The position numbers and the translations under genes were made by a program. From Saprospiraceae bacterium (GTDB lineage: Bacteria; Bacteroidota; Bacteroidia; Chitinophagales; Saprospiraceae): a stretch of DNA of 39,405 nt. Below, piece by piece: positions 8,951 through 18,050 of the stretch. Below the pieces are notes generated by a model that searched no databases, was not told where the DNA came from, and was given only the letters and a program-made list of their open reading frames with translations. The DNA is taken from the NCBI GenBank assembly GCA_020629315.1, contig JAHDDO010000022.1, forward strand, positions 1 through 39,405. Reading direction: 5' to 3'. Position 1 is the first letter of the stretch. Each line of letters begins with the position of its first letter.

Positions 8951-9751
8951 ATGAAGGAGGGCCCAATTGGGATCTTTGATTCCGGGGTGGGAGGTTTAAC
9001 CGTGGCTAAAGCAATAACAGAAGCTTTGCCTAATGAATCCATAGTCTATTATGGGGATACCAAACACCTACCATATGGTGAAAAGTCAGCGAGAGCTATA
9101 ATTCATTACTCAGAGCAAATAAGCGAATATTTAGTCAATAAAGGGTGCAAATGTATAATCATAGCATGTAATTCGGCTTCAACCGCAGCTTATGAGTATC
9201 TAAAGGAGAGTAATAGAATTCGTGTCCCAATAATTGATGTTGTTAATCCACTTGTTCAGAAAGTCTCCGAGCTATCAGTACAAAAATTAGGGATTATTGC
9301 TACTCGTATGACAATAAGGTCGGATCAATACCGTAAAAAATTGCGCTTGATAAAACCTACAATTGAGGTTAGTCAAATGGCAACACCGCTTTTAGTGCCC
9401 ATGATTGAGGAAGGTTTTTACCGTAATGATATTAGTGAAGCTATTATTCGATCTTACCTTGATGATCCAAAATTTGGAGATATAGAAGCAATGCTATTAG
9501 CATGCACACATTATCCCTTAATAAAAAAAGAAATTAAACAAGTATTAGGGCCCGCAGTCCAAGTATTGGATTCCACAGATGTGGTTTCAAAATGGCTATC
9601 TAAAATACTAATAGAAAAAGATTTAAATAATGACTCGGGTAAACAGGTAAAGCATGCTTTTTATGTTTCCGATTTAACACAATCCTTTGAAAGGACAGCG
9701 AGGTATTTTTATGAAGGAGATATACCCTTAGAATTAGAAGATATTTGGTAA
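8951..9751 (+). CDS. murI: Glutamate racemase
   Basis: MurI interconverts L- and D-glutamate in the cytoplasm and supplies D-Glu for the peptidoglycan stem peptide. The 266-residue length is normal. Diagnostic motifs are present: GIFDSGVGGLTV at the N-terminus (Asp10, Ser11), YYGDTKHLPYG, IACNSAS with catalytic Cys73, and LACTHYPL with catalytic Cys185. It follows the ompH pair by 18 bases, a neighbourhood seen in other Bacteroidota that links envelope assembly with cell-wall precursor supply. The ATG start leaves no signal peptide, as expected for a cytosolic enzyme. Confidence 0.96.
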   Translation: MKEGPIGIFDSGVGGLTVAKAITEALPNESIVYYGDTKHLPYGEKSARAIIHYSEQISEYLVNKGCKCIIIACNSASTAAYEYLKESNRIRVPIIDVVNPLVQKVSELSVQKLGIIATRMTIRSDQYRKKLRLIKPTIEVSQMATPLLVPMIEEGFYRNDISEAIIRSYLDDPKFGDIEAMLLACTHYPLIKKEIKQVLGPAVQVLDSTDVVSKWLSKILIEKDLNNDSGKQVKHAFYVSDLTQSFERTARYFYEGDIPLELEDIW

Positions 9752-9844
9752 TTCGTAAGCTCTTGCTAAAAAACTACATTTACCAGTCTTAAAAAAAAGT
9801 ACCTTTCTGAAATCGATGCGTCTTAAAAACAGAATAAATCAAAA

Positions 9845-10357
9845 ATGAGAAAATTATCAATACCCTTATTTTTCGCCCTTTTCACATTATCATCACTAGT
9901 TCTACAGGCCCAAGATGATGGTGTTCTTACGGCAACTCAAAAATATTTAAATGCAGTAAGCAATAATGAGGTAGATAAGATAACTGAATTAACTTACCCA
10001 GGTATAATAGAAATGGGTGGAGGCGTTGAATATTTCAAAGAATCTGTTGCTCAGGATAATAAGCAGTTAGCAGATTCTGGTCTAAAGACAATAGAAACGG
10101 CCGTACAATCAGAAGGTGAGCCGATAGAAACAGAGAAAGGTTTCTTTGTTTTAGTGCCTTATAAATGGGTGGTTGATTTTGGGGAAGCAACATATGTTTC
10201 TACCGCTCATATTTTGGCAAATACGCAGGATGGGGGAGAATCGTGGACCTTTGTAAACCTTCAAAAGCATACTTCAGAAAGCCTGAAAGTGTTTATCCCT
10301 GAACTGCCAGCAGGTTTTGTAGTACCTGCCACTACTCCTTTCGAAGAATTGCGTTAA
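9845..10357 (+). CDS. Small secreted protein of unknown function, possibly NTF2-like
   Basis: A 170-residue protein with a clear signal peptide (about 22 residues, ending LVLQAQ) and so periplasmic or surface-associated. There is no lipobox. The mature part begins with a helix containing ATQKYLNAVSNNEVDKI, followed by alternating beta-type segments (FFVLVPYKWVVDFG, YVSTAHILANT, GGESWTFVNL). The pattern fits a SnoaL/NTF2-like fold, but I recognise no signature, so the function is unknown. It lies 93 bases after murI. Its TAA abuts the carB stop directly, forming the palindrome TTAATTAA. Confidence 0.8.
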   Translation: MRKLSIPLFFALFTLSSLVLQAQDDGVLTATQKYLNAVSNNEVDKITELTYPGIIEMGGGVEYFKESVAQDNKQLADSGLKTIETAVQSEGEPIETEKGFFVLVPYKWVVDFGEATYVSTAHILANTQDGGESWTFVNLQKHTSESLKVFIPELPAGFVVPATTPFEELR

Positions 10358-13171
10358 TTAACGAGTTAAGTACATATATCGTTGTCTTTCTATCTCTAGG
10401 AAGACCGGATCTGTGAGATCTTTTATAAAATGAATAGCCTCACCCGTTGATTTCATTTCAGGACCCAATTGTTTATCGACATTCGGAAATTTACTGAAAG
10501 AAAACACGGGTATCTTAATAGCATATCCATCTAGCTTTTTATTTATCTCGAATTCAGATAGCTTAGATCCTAGCATAACCATTGTAGCTATCTTAAGAAA
10601 AGGCACTTGATACGCCTTTGCAATAAATGGTGTTGTCCTTGAAGCCCTTGGATTGGCTTCTATTACGTACACCTTTTCATCTTTAATCGCAAACTGAATG
10701 TTTATTAATCCCTTAATATTCAGACTAAAAGCTAATTTTCGAGTATGCTCAACCATTTGTTCTATCACCGCATCACTAAGGCTATATGTGGGTAAAACTG
10801 CAGAGCTGTCACCTGAATGTATACCTGCAGGCTCTATATGTTCCATTATTCCCATAATATGGACATCCTCTCCATCGCAAATAGCATCTATTTCAGCTTC
10901 TTTGGCACGTTCCAAGAATTGATCTATCAAGACTTTATTATTTGGCATGTGCTTGAATATGGAAAGCACTTGTCTTTCCAATTCATCATCATTGATAACA
11001 ATTCGCATTCGTTGGCCTCCAAGTACATAAGATGGTCGAACTAATACTGGATACGTTACTTCATTGGCAATTTCAATAGCTTGATCTGTATCTACAGCTG
11101 CGCCGTATCTAGGGTATGGTATATCCAACTTTTTTAATTGGTCTGAAAAACGTCCTCTGTCTTCAGCCAAGTCCATACTTAAAAAGTCGGTACCAATGAT
11201 TTTTATTCCATGTTGGTGAAACTTCTCAGCCAACTTAAGTGCCGTCTGACCACCTAATTGGACAATGACACCCTCTGGTTTTTCGTGATCAATGATCTCT
11301 TTAATATGTTCCCAAAATATAGGCTCGAAATAAAGTTTATCAGCAATATCAAAATCCGTTGAAACGGTTTCTGGGTTACAGTTAATCATAATAGCTTCAT
11401 AACCAGCTTCCTTTATGGCCATAATCCCATGAACACAGCAATAGTCAAATTCAATACCTTGCCCAATTCGATTTGGACCGGAACCTAGTACAATGATTTT
11501 CTTTTTATCAGAAACTATTGATTCATTTTCGCTATCAAAGGTTGAGTAGAAGTAGGGTGTTTGAGCTTCGAACTCAGCAGCACAAGTATCAACCATTTTA
11601 TATGTCCGGCGTATCCCTAGTTCATATCGCCTTTTGGTTACCTCGTCCTCCGTAATTCGCATCAGCCAAGCTATCTGAGCATCAGAGTATCCTAATACTT
11701 TAAGTTGCCTAAAAAATGCTTCTGGCAAATCTTCAGCTACATTAAATTGAAGAATATCTTTCTCAATTTGGACAAGTCTTTTAATTTGGGCTATGTACCA
11801 CGGGTCTATTTGTGTTAGCTTATGCACTGTTTTAGATGGAACACCTAAACGCAAAGCATCTTTTACTCTGTAAACTCGATCATCACTAACCTTTTCAAGT
11901 CGCTCTAATATGTCCTCAGTTTTTATCCACTCTTTCATATCGGCACCCAAACCTGCACGATTATTTTCTTGAGATTGACAGGCTTTCTGTAGCGCTTCCA
12001 AAAAGTTTCGACCTATACCCATGACCTCTCCTACAGATTTCATTTGCAAACCTAAGGTGTTATCTGAGCCATAGAATTTTTCAAAATTCCATCTAGGCAT
12101 TTTTACAATGACATAGTCCAAAGTAGGCTCAAAATAAGCAGAGGTCGTTTTTGTGATCTGATTTTTAAGCTCATCCAGATTATAACCTATGGCTAATTTC
12201 GCAGCAATTTTGGCAATTGGATAACCGGTCGCTTTACTGGCTAATGCGGATGATCTAGACACCCTAGGGTTTATCTCGATACATATTAACTCCTCAGTCT
12301 CTGGATTTAATGCAAATTGCACATTACAACCTCCAGCGAACTTACCCATAGAACGCATAAGTTTGATGGCGTCATTCCTCATTTGCTGATAGGCAGTATC
12401 GCTCAATGTCATAGCTGGTGCTACAGTAATACTGTCTCCAGTATGTATACCCATTGGGTCCATATTTTCAACAGTACATATGATGGTCACATTGTCATTG
12501 GCATCCCTAAGTAGTTCTAACTCATATTCTTTCCAACCAAGCACAGCCTTGTCAATCATGACTTCATGAGTGGGAGAGGCATCTAAGCCTCGACGCAATG
12601 CTGCATCAAATTCTTCAGGTTTCATAACAAATCCTCCACCTGTACCACCCAATGTAAACGAAGGCCGGATTACTAATGGAAAACCAATTTCTTGGGCAGC
12701 TTCTTTACCTTCAAGAAATGAGTTAGCTATGCGTGACGGTGCATGAGACATTCCAATACTAATGACATGCTCCTTAAATCGCTCTCTATTTTCTGCAAGA
12801 TCTATGGCATCAATGTCTACCCCGATTAATTTGACATTATACTTGTCCCAGATTCCTTGTTTACCGGCTTCAATGGCAAGGTTTAGAGCTGTTTGACCAC
12901 CCATGGTAGCTAGTACTGCATCTATTTCTCGTTCTTGTAGTATTTTTTCAATACTAGCAACCTCAAGGGGTAATAAATAAATATGATCAGCCGTCAACGG
13001 ATCCGTCATTATGGTTGCTGGGTTGGAATTGATAAGGGTAACTTCTATACCTTCTTCTCTTAATGATCTTGAAGCTTGTGATCCAGAATAGTCAAATTCG
13101 CAAGCTTGACCAATAATGATGGGTCCACTTCCAATAATAAGTACTGATTTGATCGAATTGTCTTTAGGCAT
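10358..13171 (-). CDS. carB: Carbamoyl-phosphate synthase large subunit, without the C-terminal allosteric domain
   Basis: CarB makes carbamoyl phosphate from bicarbonate, ATP and ammonia delivered by CarA, feeding pyrimidine and arginine synthesis. The two homologous halves are evident. The first starts IIGSGPIIIGQACEFDYSG near residue 11. The second starts VLGSGPNRIGQGIEFDY near residue 560. Each has an ATP-grasp core with MGGQTALNLA or LGGQTALKLA and EINPRVSRSSALASKATG or EANPRASRTTPFIAKAYQ. The protein is 937 residues against 1073 in E. coli. It stops soon after LGPEMKSTGEAI, where the MGS-like domain that binds ornithine, UMP and IMP would begin. The stop abuts the convergent gene, so no detached remnant follows. 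carA is not in the window. Confidence 0.96.
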   Translation of the reverse strand: MPKDNSIKSVLIIGSGPIIIGQACEFDYSGSQASRSLREEGIEVTLINSNPATIMTDPLTADHIYLLPLEVASIEKILQEREIDAVLATMGGQTALNLAIEAGKQGIWDKYNVKLIGVDIDAIDLAENRERFKEHVISIGMSHAPSRIANSFLEGKEAAQEIGFPLVIRPSFTLGGTGGGFVMKPEEFDAALRRGLDASPTHEVMIDKAVLGWKEYELELLRDANDNVTIICTVENMDPMGIHTGDSITVAPAMTLSDTAYQQMRNDAIKLMRSMGKFAGGCNVQFALNPETEELICIEINPRVSRSSALASKATGYPIAKIAAKLAIGYNLDELKNQITKTTSAYFEPTLDYVIVKMPRWNFEKFYGSDNTLGLQMKSVGEVMGIGRNFLEALQKACQSQENNRAGLGADMKEWIKTEDILERLEKVSDDRVYRVKDALRLGVPSKTVHKLTQIDPWYIAQIKRLVQIEKDILQFNVAEDLPEAFFRQLKVLGYSDAQIAWLMRITEDEVTKRRYELGIRRTYKMVDTCAAEFEAQTPYFYSTFDSENESIVSDKKKIIVLGSGPNRIGQGIEFDYCCVHGIMAIKEAGYEAIMINCNPETVSTDFDIADKLYFEPIFWEHIKEIIDHEKPEGVIVQLGGQTALKLAEKFHQHGIKIIGTDFLSMDLAEDRGRFSDQLKKLDIPYPRYGAAVDTDQAIEIANEVTYPVLVRPSYVLGGQRMRIVINDDELERQVLSIFKHMPNNKVLIDQFLERAKEAEIDAICDGEDVHIMGIMEHIEPAGIHSGDSSAVLPTYSLSDAVIEQMVEHTRKLAFSLNIKGLINIQFAIKDEKVYVIEANPRASRTTPFIAKAYQVPFLKIATMVMLGSKLSEFEINKKLDGYAIKIPVFSFSKFPNVDKQLGPEMKSTGEAIHFIKDLTDPVFLEIERQRYMYLTR

Positions 13172-13197
13172 CGAGGTTGGTTTAGATAAAATTCCTG

Positions 13198-13205
13198 CAA
13201 ATATA
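13198..13205 (-). promoter_or_regulatory. Putative -7 box for carB
   Basis: The reverse strand reads TATATTTG followed by CAGG, an exact TAnnTTTG match 26 bases upstream of the carB ATG at 13171. No good TTTG -33 element lies at standard spacing. Confidence 0.5.
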
Positions 13206-13291
13206 TATATTAGGAAAATATTTATTTAAGTCTCCAAATTAGTCTTTTAAAAGAGGCTTTTACTAAAGCAAAAAAGAAAACCAAAAACATA

Positions 13292-14230
13292 TTGAAAGCC
13301 TTCATAACTGACCATGTTCACCCATTTCTGCTTAACTACTTTCAAGTTAATGGCATTGATACTGTTTACGAACCCGATATAACTGTAGATAGTTTTGAAA
13401 AAAAATGTGGAGCATTCGAAATTATAATTGTTAATAGCAAAATTAAACTCCCTAAGAAGACCATTGATCTAGCAAAAAATCTAAAAATCGTTGGTCGACT
13501 AGGGTCGGGTTTGGATGGAATTGATATTGACTACCTCAAAGAAAAAAGTATTCATTTGATTCGAACGCCAGAAGCAAATGCAAATGCAGTAGCTGAGCAT
13601 GCCATAGGAATGTTGTTATCATTACAACGTAAGTTAAATCAAGCCGATGCAGAGGTGCGAGACTACCAGTGGCATCGGGAAAAGAATAGAGGAAATGAAG
13701 TGAGTAATTTGGCTGTAGGAATAATAGGCTTTGGCCATACAGGTTCTTTGTTAGCTCAAAAAATGTCGTGCTTGTCACAAAAAGTAATAAGTTATGACAA
13801 GTATAAGTCACATTATTGCGCGGAATTCCCTAACATTGAGGAAGTTTCTTTAGAACATTTACAGAAGCATGCAGACATTATAAGTCTTCATGTCCCTTTG
13901 ACAGAAGAAACACACCATATGGTTAACACTGAGTTCTTACAAAAATGTAGGCCAGGTGTTATCATAGTAAACACCTCAAGAGGTGCAGTTGTCAAGACAG
14001 CTGACCTACTTGAAGGACTTATTCACGGTTATGTCAAAGGAGCATGTCTGGATGTTTTTGAAAATGAAAAACCACACACGATCGATAAATCCAATGATCA
14101 AGTATATCGGAAGCTATACAAGCTTCCTCACGTAGTGTTAAGTCCGCATATTGCTGGCTGGACACACGAATCATTTTTTAAGATATCAAAAGTGATGTCT
14201 GAGAAATTAGATAAGGTCTTAAGCAAATAG
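13292..14230 (+). CDS. D-isomer-specific 2-hydroxyacid dehydrogenase (phosphoglycerate dehydrogenase-like)
   Basis: A 312-residue NAD-dependent oxidoreductase with the usual two-domain layout. The Rossmann motif VGIIGFGHTG lies at about 142-151. The catalytic trio is visible: Arg230 in NTSRGAVV, a Glu in DVFENE (probably Glu259) and His286 in SPHIAGW. LGSGLDGID and TPEANANAVAEHAIG are typical of the phosphoglycerate dehydrogenase branch, but the regulatory ACT domain is absent, so the substrate is uncertain. The start appears to be TTG at 13292: no in-frame ATG lies upstream, and the opening MKAFITDHVHPFL fits family N-termini. It is divergent from carB across 120 bases. Confidence 0.85.
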   Translation: MKAFITDHVHPFLLNYFQVNGIDTVYEPDITVDSFEKKCGAFEIIIVNSKIKLPKKTIDLAKNLKIVGRLGSGLDGIDIDYLKEKSIHLIRTPEANANAVAEHAIGMLLSLQRKLNQADAEVRDYQWHREKNRGNEVSNLAVGIIGFGHTGSLLAQKMSCLSQKVISYDKYKSHYCAEFPNIEEVSLEHLQKHADIISLHVPLTEETHHMVNTEFLQKCRPGVIIVNTSRGAVVKTADLLEGLIHGYVKGACLDVFENEKPHTIDKSNDQVYRKLYKLPHVVLSPHIAGWTHESFFKISKVMSEKLDKVLSK

Positions 14231-14334
14231 GTTATCGACTTGTCATCGCGATACCATTAAAAATTTTGCTGACGAATGTTTATTTAGTAAAATTGTGCAC
14301 CTTTTTTAGAGGATGTATTCAAAAAATTCAATTT

Positions 14335-17300
14335 ATGCTAAAAATTTTACGAGTTTTCCTTGTACTGCTTTTACCAGGAGCATCGCTTCTAGCGCAGGCT
14401 GATCTACAAGGAACTGTATCAGAAGAAAGCAATGGATCTACCATTCCATTTGCCGATGTAGTCCTATATAAAAATGATGTCTTAATGACAGGGACTCAAA
14501 CTGATTTTGATGGAAACTACTTTTTTTCCGGAATTGATCCAGGAACCTATGATGTAGAATTTAGGTTTTTAGGATATGCTACCCAGCGAATTACGGGTGT
14601 TATTGTAAAAGCAGGTAAAACCAACAGGCTTAATGCAAACTTGGCGGAAGAAAGTACTGTTCTTGACGAAATCGTCATCGTGGAATATAAAGTTCCATTG
14701 ATAGATCAGGATGAAACATCCCAAGGTGCTGTTGTAACAGCCGAAAAAATTAAAGCCCTTCCAACCAAAAATATTCAGGCCATTGCAGCCACAACTGCTG
14801 GTCTTTCCACGATTGATGGTGGAGATATTGCCGTTAGGGGTTCACGGTCCAATGCTACATACTTTTATGTTGATGGTATCCGGGTTAATGTAAGCAATAT
14901 CAATAGTTTGGTTCCTCAATCAGAGATTGACCAGCTTCAGGTTATTACTGGTGGTATCGAAGCCAAATATGGTGATGTTACAGGTGGTGTAATCTCCATT
15001 ACGACAAAAGGACCTTCAGAGCGATTTGGGGGTGGTTTTGAAGTAGAAACGTCTGAATTCTTAGATGGATATGGCTATAACCTTGTATCTGGTAACTTTA
15101 ATGGACCTTTATTAAAAAATAAAGATGGTAAATCAATATTAGGATTTAGAGTATCAGGTCAGTATCTAAGCTTAGCAGATGATGACCCATCTGCCTTTGG
15201 TAACTACAGAGCCAGTGAAGAGTTAATAGCAGAATTAACCGCTAATCCAGTATTTACAATCACAGGTACCACACTACCTACGGCTGAGACCTTAACAGAT
15301 GACGACATTGGAGATCTTGTAAAAAGAAGACCTAATGAAACGGATATAGATTATTCATTCAATGCTAAAATTGATGCTCGTTTAAGTGATAACATAGATG
15401 TTACTTTATCTGGATCTTATTATGATAGTAAGGACCAGTTTGCACCACGTGGCGTTGACAATAATGAAGACGTAAATGGTCATGCATGGGCTTTACTTAA
15501 CTGGGTAAATAATCCGACTTACTTTAGAAATGGATATAGAGCTAATTTTAGATTCAGACATAAGCTGGGAAGACAAGGCTTTGATGCTGAAGAGGATCAA
15601 GAAATTTCTTTAATCCAGAATGCTAACTATACTATCCAAGTTGGATACGAGAAGAATTTCGAATCTACCTATGACAAGCGTCATCAGGATAATTTGTTTA
15701 ATTATGGATATTGGGGAGACCAAGCTAGGACATGGGAACCCATAGCTTCTCAGTTTTCGGGCGATACATCTACTTATGAAGGCCAAATATTTACCGATTT
15801 CCAAGGAATTCCTTGGACACATCAAGGATATGCGGAACAATTAGGTGAGTTTACACCAAATACGGATATAAATCCAGGATTATCATTGATGCATGACATT
15901 AATGGGTTCGAAGATCCAACACTTGATGATGTTTGGGGACTTTTTAACAATGTTGGTTCTGTATACAACAGGTTCTACAAGAGGGAGCAAGATGTGTATA
16001 CGGTACAAGTTTCTTCAGGGTTTGACATTTTCCCTGGAAACTCTTCTGATGGAAAGCATAATATTCAGTTTGGTTTCTTAGGTGAATTACGAACCAATAG
16101 AGAATGGGAGATGAATCCGAGAAGACTATGGACGGTAGCTCAACTTAGAGCGAACCAGCACATTACTTCTGTAGATTTAACGGATGAAGTGGGCTCTTTT
16201 ACTCAATTCCTTAATCCATTTGATGGGGAAGTTGAGTTTACTCAGTATGCTACTCAAATCCAGCCTGATGAATTTCCGGATAGCTACTTCTTTAGAAGAG
16301 TAAGAGAGATTCAAGGTCTTAGCCTTAATGAATATGTAAATGTAGATGGCTTGGATCCAAGTCAATTAACGCTAGATATGTTTTCGGCTGGGGAACTAAA
16401 TAACTTTGACCAGTTAAACTTGAACTATTTTGGATATGATTATCTAGGAAATAAGCTAACGCAAGATGTTACGTTTAATGACTTCTTTACGGGTCGTGAT
16501 GAAAATGGTGTAAGAACGTTTAATGTTGCACCACATCAACCTATCTATGCAGCTGGTTATATCCAAGATAAATTTGTTTACAAGGATATCATTTTCAGAG
16601 TGGGTATAAGAGCGGATTACTTTGATGCAAATGCTAGAGTTTTAAAAGATCCATATTCACTTTATGAAATAGAAACGGCAGATAATTTCTATGATATCAA
16701 TACTGATTTAGAAAGACCAGGATCTATCGAAGATCAATATAAAGTATATGTTGATTCTGAAGGTTCAACGAATGTTGTAGCCTATAGAGATGGTGATCAA
16801 TGGTTCTTCCCTAATGGAGCTTCTGCAAGTAGTGGGGCGTCTATTTTTGGTGGAGGATTGGTATTCCCTTATTATAAAGATGCAGAGAATAGAATTCTAG
16901 AAATCACAGATCCTAATTTTGATCCTGATGTTTCATTTGAGGATTATACGCCTCAATTAAACTGGATGCCTAGATTAGCATTCTCATTCCCAATTTCTGA
17001 TGATGCTGGTTTCTTTGCACACTATGATGTATTGGTTCAAAGACCACCATCAAATTCAGTAGCTACAGCATTAAACTATTACTACTTCGAAAATCCAATA
17101 CGATTTAGTTCTGACGATGCGGCTGCGGGTAACCCAGACCTACGACCGGAAAGAACGATTGATTACGAGGTAGGTTTCCAACAGAAAGTTTCTAATACCT
17201 CTGCCATTAAGATGTCGGCTTATTACAAAGAGTTAAGAGACATGATTCAGCAGCGGATATATGCTAATGTACCAGCTCCAGTGAACCAATATCAAACATT

Positions 17301-18027
17301 TGGTAACCTAGACTTTGGTACAGTAAAGGGTTTCTCTTTTGCCTATGACTTACGTAGAACTGGAAATCTTGAGTTAGGCGTGAATTACACATTGCAATTT
17401 GCAGATGGTTCAGGATCAGATGCCAACTCATCACGAGGTATTAACAACAGAGGTGTTTTACGGACACTTTTCCCATTATCATATGATGAAAGGCACCGTA
17501 TTGCTGCTACTGTTGACTATAGATATGGAGAGGGTAAAAAGTACACTGGTCCTTCAATTGCAAATATTGCCATTTTCGAAAACACTGGACTAAATGCAAT
17601 TGTTACGGCTATTTCAGGAAGACCTTATTCAGCGTATCAAATTGTAGATGCACCATTAGGTCAAGCAGGTCTATTAAATATTAATGGTTCAAGAAAACCT
17701 TGGGTGTTTAATACAGACCTGAAAATAGATAGACAATTCAGATTCAACTTCGGTGCTGAGTCTGGAAGAGCATTAAATATGAACGCATACTTACGTTTCG
17801 AAAATTTATTCAACACTCGGAACGTAGTTGATGTATACAGAGTTACAGGTGACCCATCAGATGACGGATATTTAGTTTCATCTTTTGGTCAAGATCAATT
17901 GAGACAAATTGCTGAGCAGGGTGCCAGCGTTGAAAGTTTTATGGCAGCCCATAGTTGGAGAGTATTAAATCCAGATTATTACACTAGACCTAGAAGGATC
18001 TATCTGGGTGTAGCCTTTGACTTTTAA
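14335..18027 (+). CDS. TonB-dependent outer-membrane receptor with CarboxypepD_reg-like N-terminal domain
   Basis: From the ATG at 14335 this is a 1230-residue protein with a signal peptide ending SLLAQ. An upstream TTG at 14266 would bury that signal, so I reject it. Residues about 22-105 form a carboxypeptidase-regulatory-like beta sandwich (LQGTVSEE, FDGNYFFSGIDPGTYDVEF). The plug domain follows (RGSRSNATYFYVDGIRV, ITGGIEAKYGDVTGGVISITT), then a long 22-strand-type barrel ending IYLGVAFDF with the C-terminal Phe of outer-membrane proteins. Such receptors import ligands with energy from TonB. The next gene starts 23 bases on and is not SusD-like, so this is not a SusC/SusD pair. The ligand is unknown. 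Confidence 0.93.
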   Translation: MLKILRVFLVLLLPGASLLAQADLQGTVSEESNGSTIPFADVVLYKNDVLMTGTQTDFDGNYFFSGIDPGTYDVEFRFLGYATQRITGVIVKAGKTNRLNANLAEESTVLDEIVIVEYKVPLIDQDETSQGAVVTAEKIKALPTKNIQAIAATTAGLSTIDGGDIAVRGSRSNATYFYVDGIRVNVSNINSLVPQSEIDQLQVITGGIEAKYGDVTGGVISITTKGPSERFGGGFEVETSEFLDGYGYNLVSGNFNGPLLKNKDGKSILGFRVSGQYLSLADDDPSAFGNYRASEELIAELTANPVFTITGTTLPTAETLTDDDIGDLVKRRPNETDIDYSFNAKIDARLSDNIDVTLSGSYYDSKDQFAPRGVDNNEDVNGHAWALLNWVNNPTYFRNGYRANFRFRHKLGRQGFDAEEDQEISLIQNANYTIQVGYEKNFESTYDKRHQDNLFNYGYWGDQARTWEPIASQFSGDTSTYEGQIFTDFQGIPWTHQGYAEQLGEFTPNTDINPGLSLMHDINGFEDPTLDDVWGLFNNVGSVYNRFYKREQDVYTVQVSSGFDIFPGNSSDGKHNIQFGFLGELRTNREWEMNPRRLWTVAQLRANQHITSVDLTDEVGSFTQFLNPFDGEVEFTQYATQIQPDEFPDSYFFRRVREIQGLSLNEYVNVDGLDPSQLTLDMFSAGELNNFDQLNLNYFGYDYLGNKLTQDVTFNDFFTGRDENGVRTFNVAPHQPIYAAGYIQDKFVYKDIIFRVGIRADYFDANARVLKDPYSLYEIETADNFYDINTDLERPGSIEDQYKVYVDSEGSTNVVAYRDGDQWFFPNGASASSGASIFGGGLVFPYYKDAENRILEITDPNFDPDVSFEDYTPQLNWMPRLAFSFPISDDAGFFAHYDVLVQRPPSNSVATALNYYYFENPIRFSSDDAAAGNPDLRPERTIDYEVGFQQKVSNTSAIKMSAYYKELRDMIQQRIYANVPAPVNQYQTFGNLDFGTVKGFSFAYDLRRTGNLELGVNYTLQFADGSGSDANSSRGINNRGVLRTLFPLSYDERHRIAATVDYRYGEGKKYTGPSIANIAIFENTGLNAIVTAISGRPYSAYQIVDAPLGQAGLLNINGSRKPWVFNTDLKIDRQFRFNFGAESGRALNMNAYLRFENLFNTRNVVDVYRVTGDPSDDGYLVSSFGQDQLRQIAEQGASVESFMAAHSWRVLNPDYYTRPRRIYLGVAFDF

Positions 18028-18050
18028 TTAAACAAGAAATTTTCCAAAAA

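Noticed and set aside
10340..10375. Frameshift or nonsense mutation truncating carB
   Set aside because: The protein ends cleanly after the second ATP-grasp half and the following bases encode a well-formed convergent gene with no MGS-domain remnant.
14230..14255. Imperfect stem after the 2-hydroxyacid dehydrogenase gene
   Set aside because: About seven pairs with a bulge and no U-tract, overlapping the stop codon. Too weak to call a terminator.
14266..14334. TTG-initiated N-terminal extension of the TonB receptor
   Set aside because: It would place 23 residues before an otherwise perfect signal peptide that begins at the ATG at 14335.
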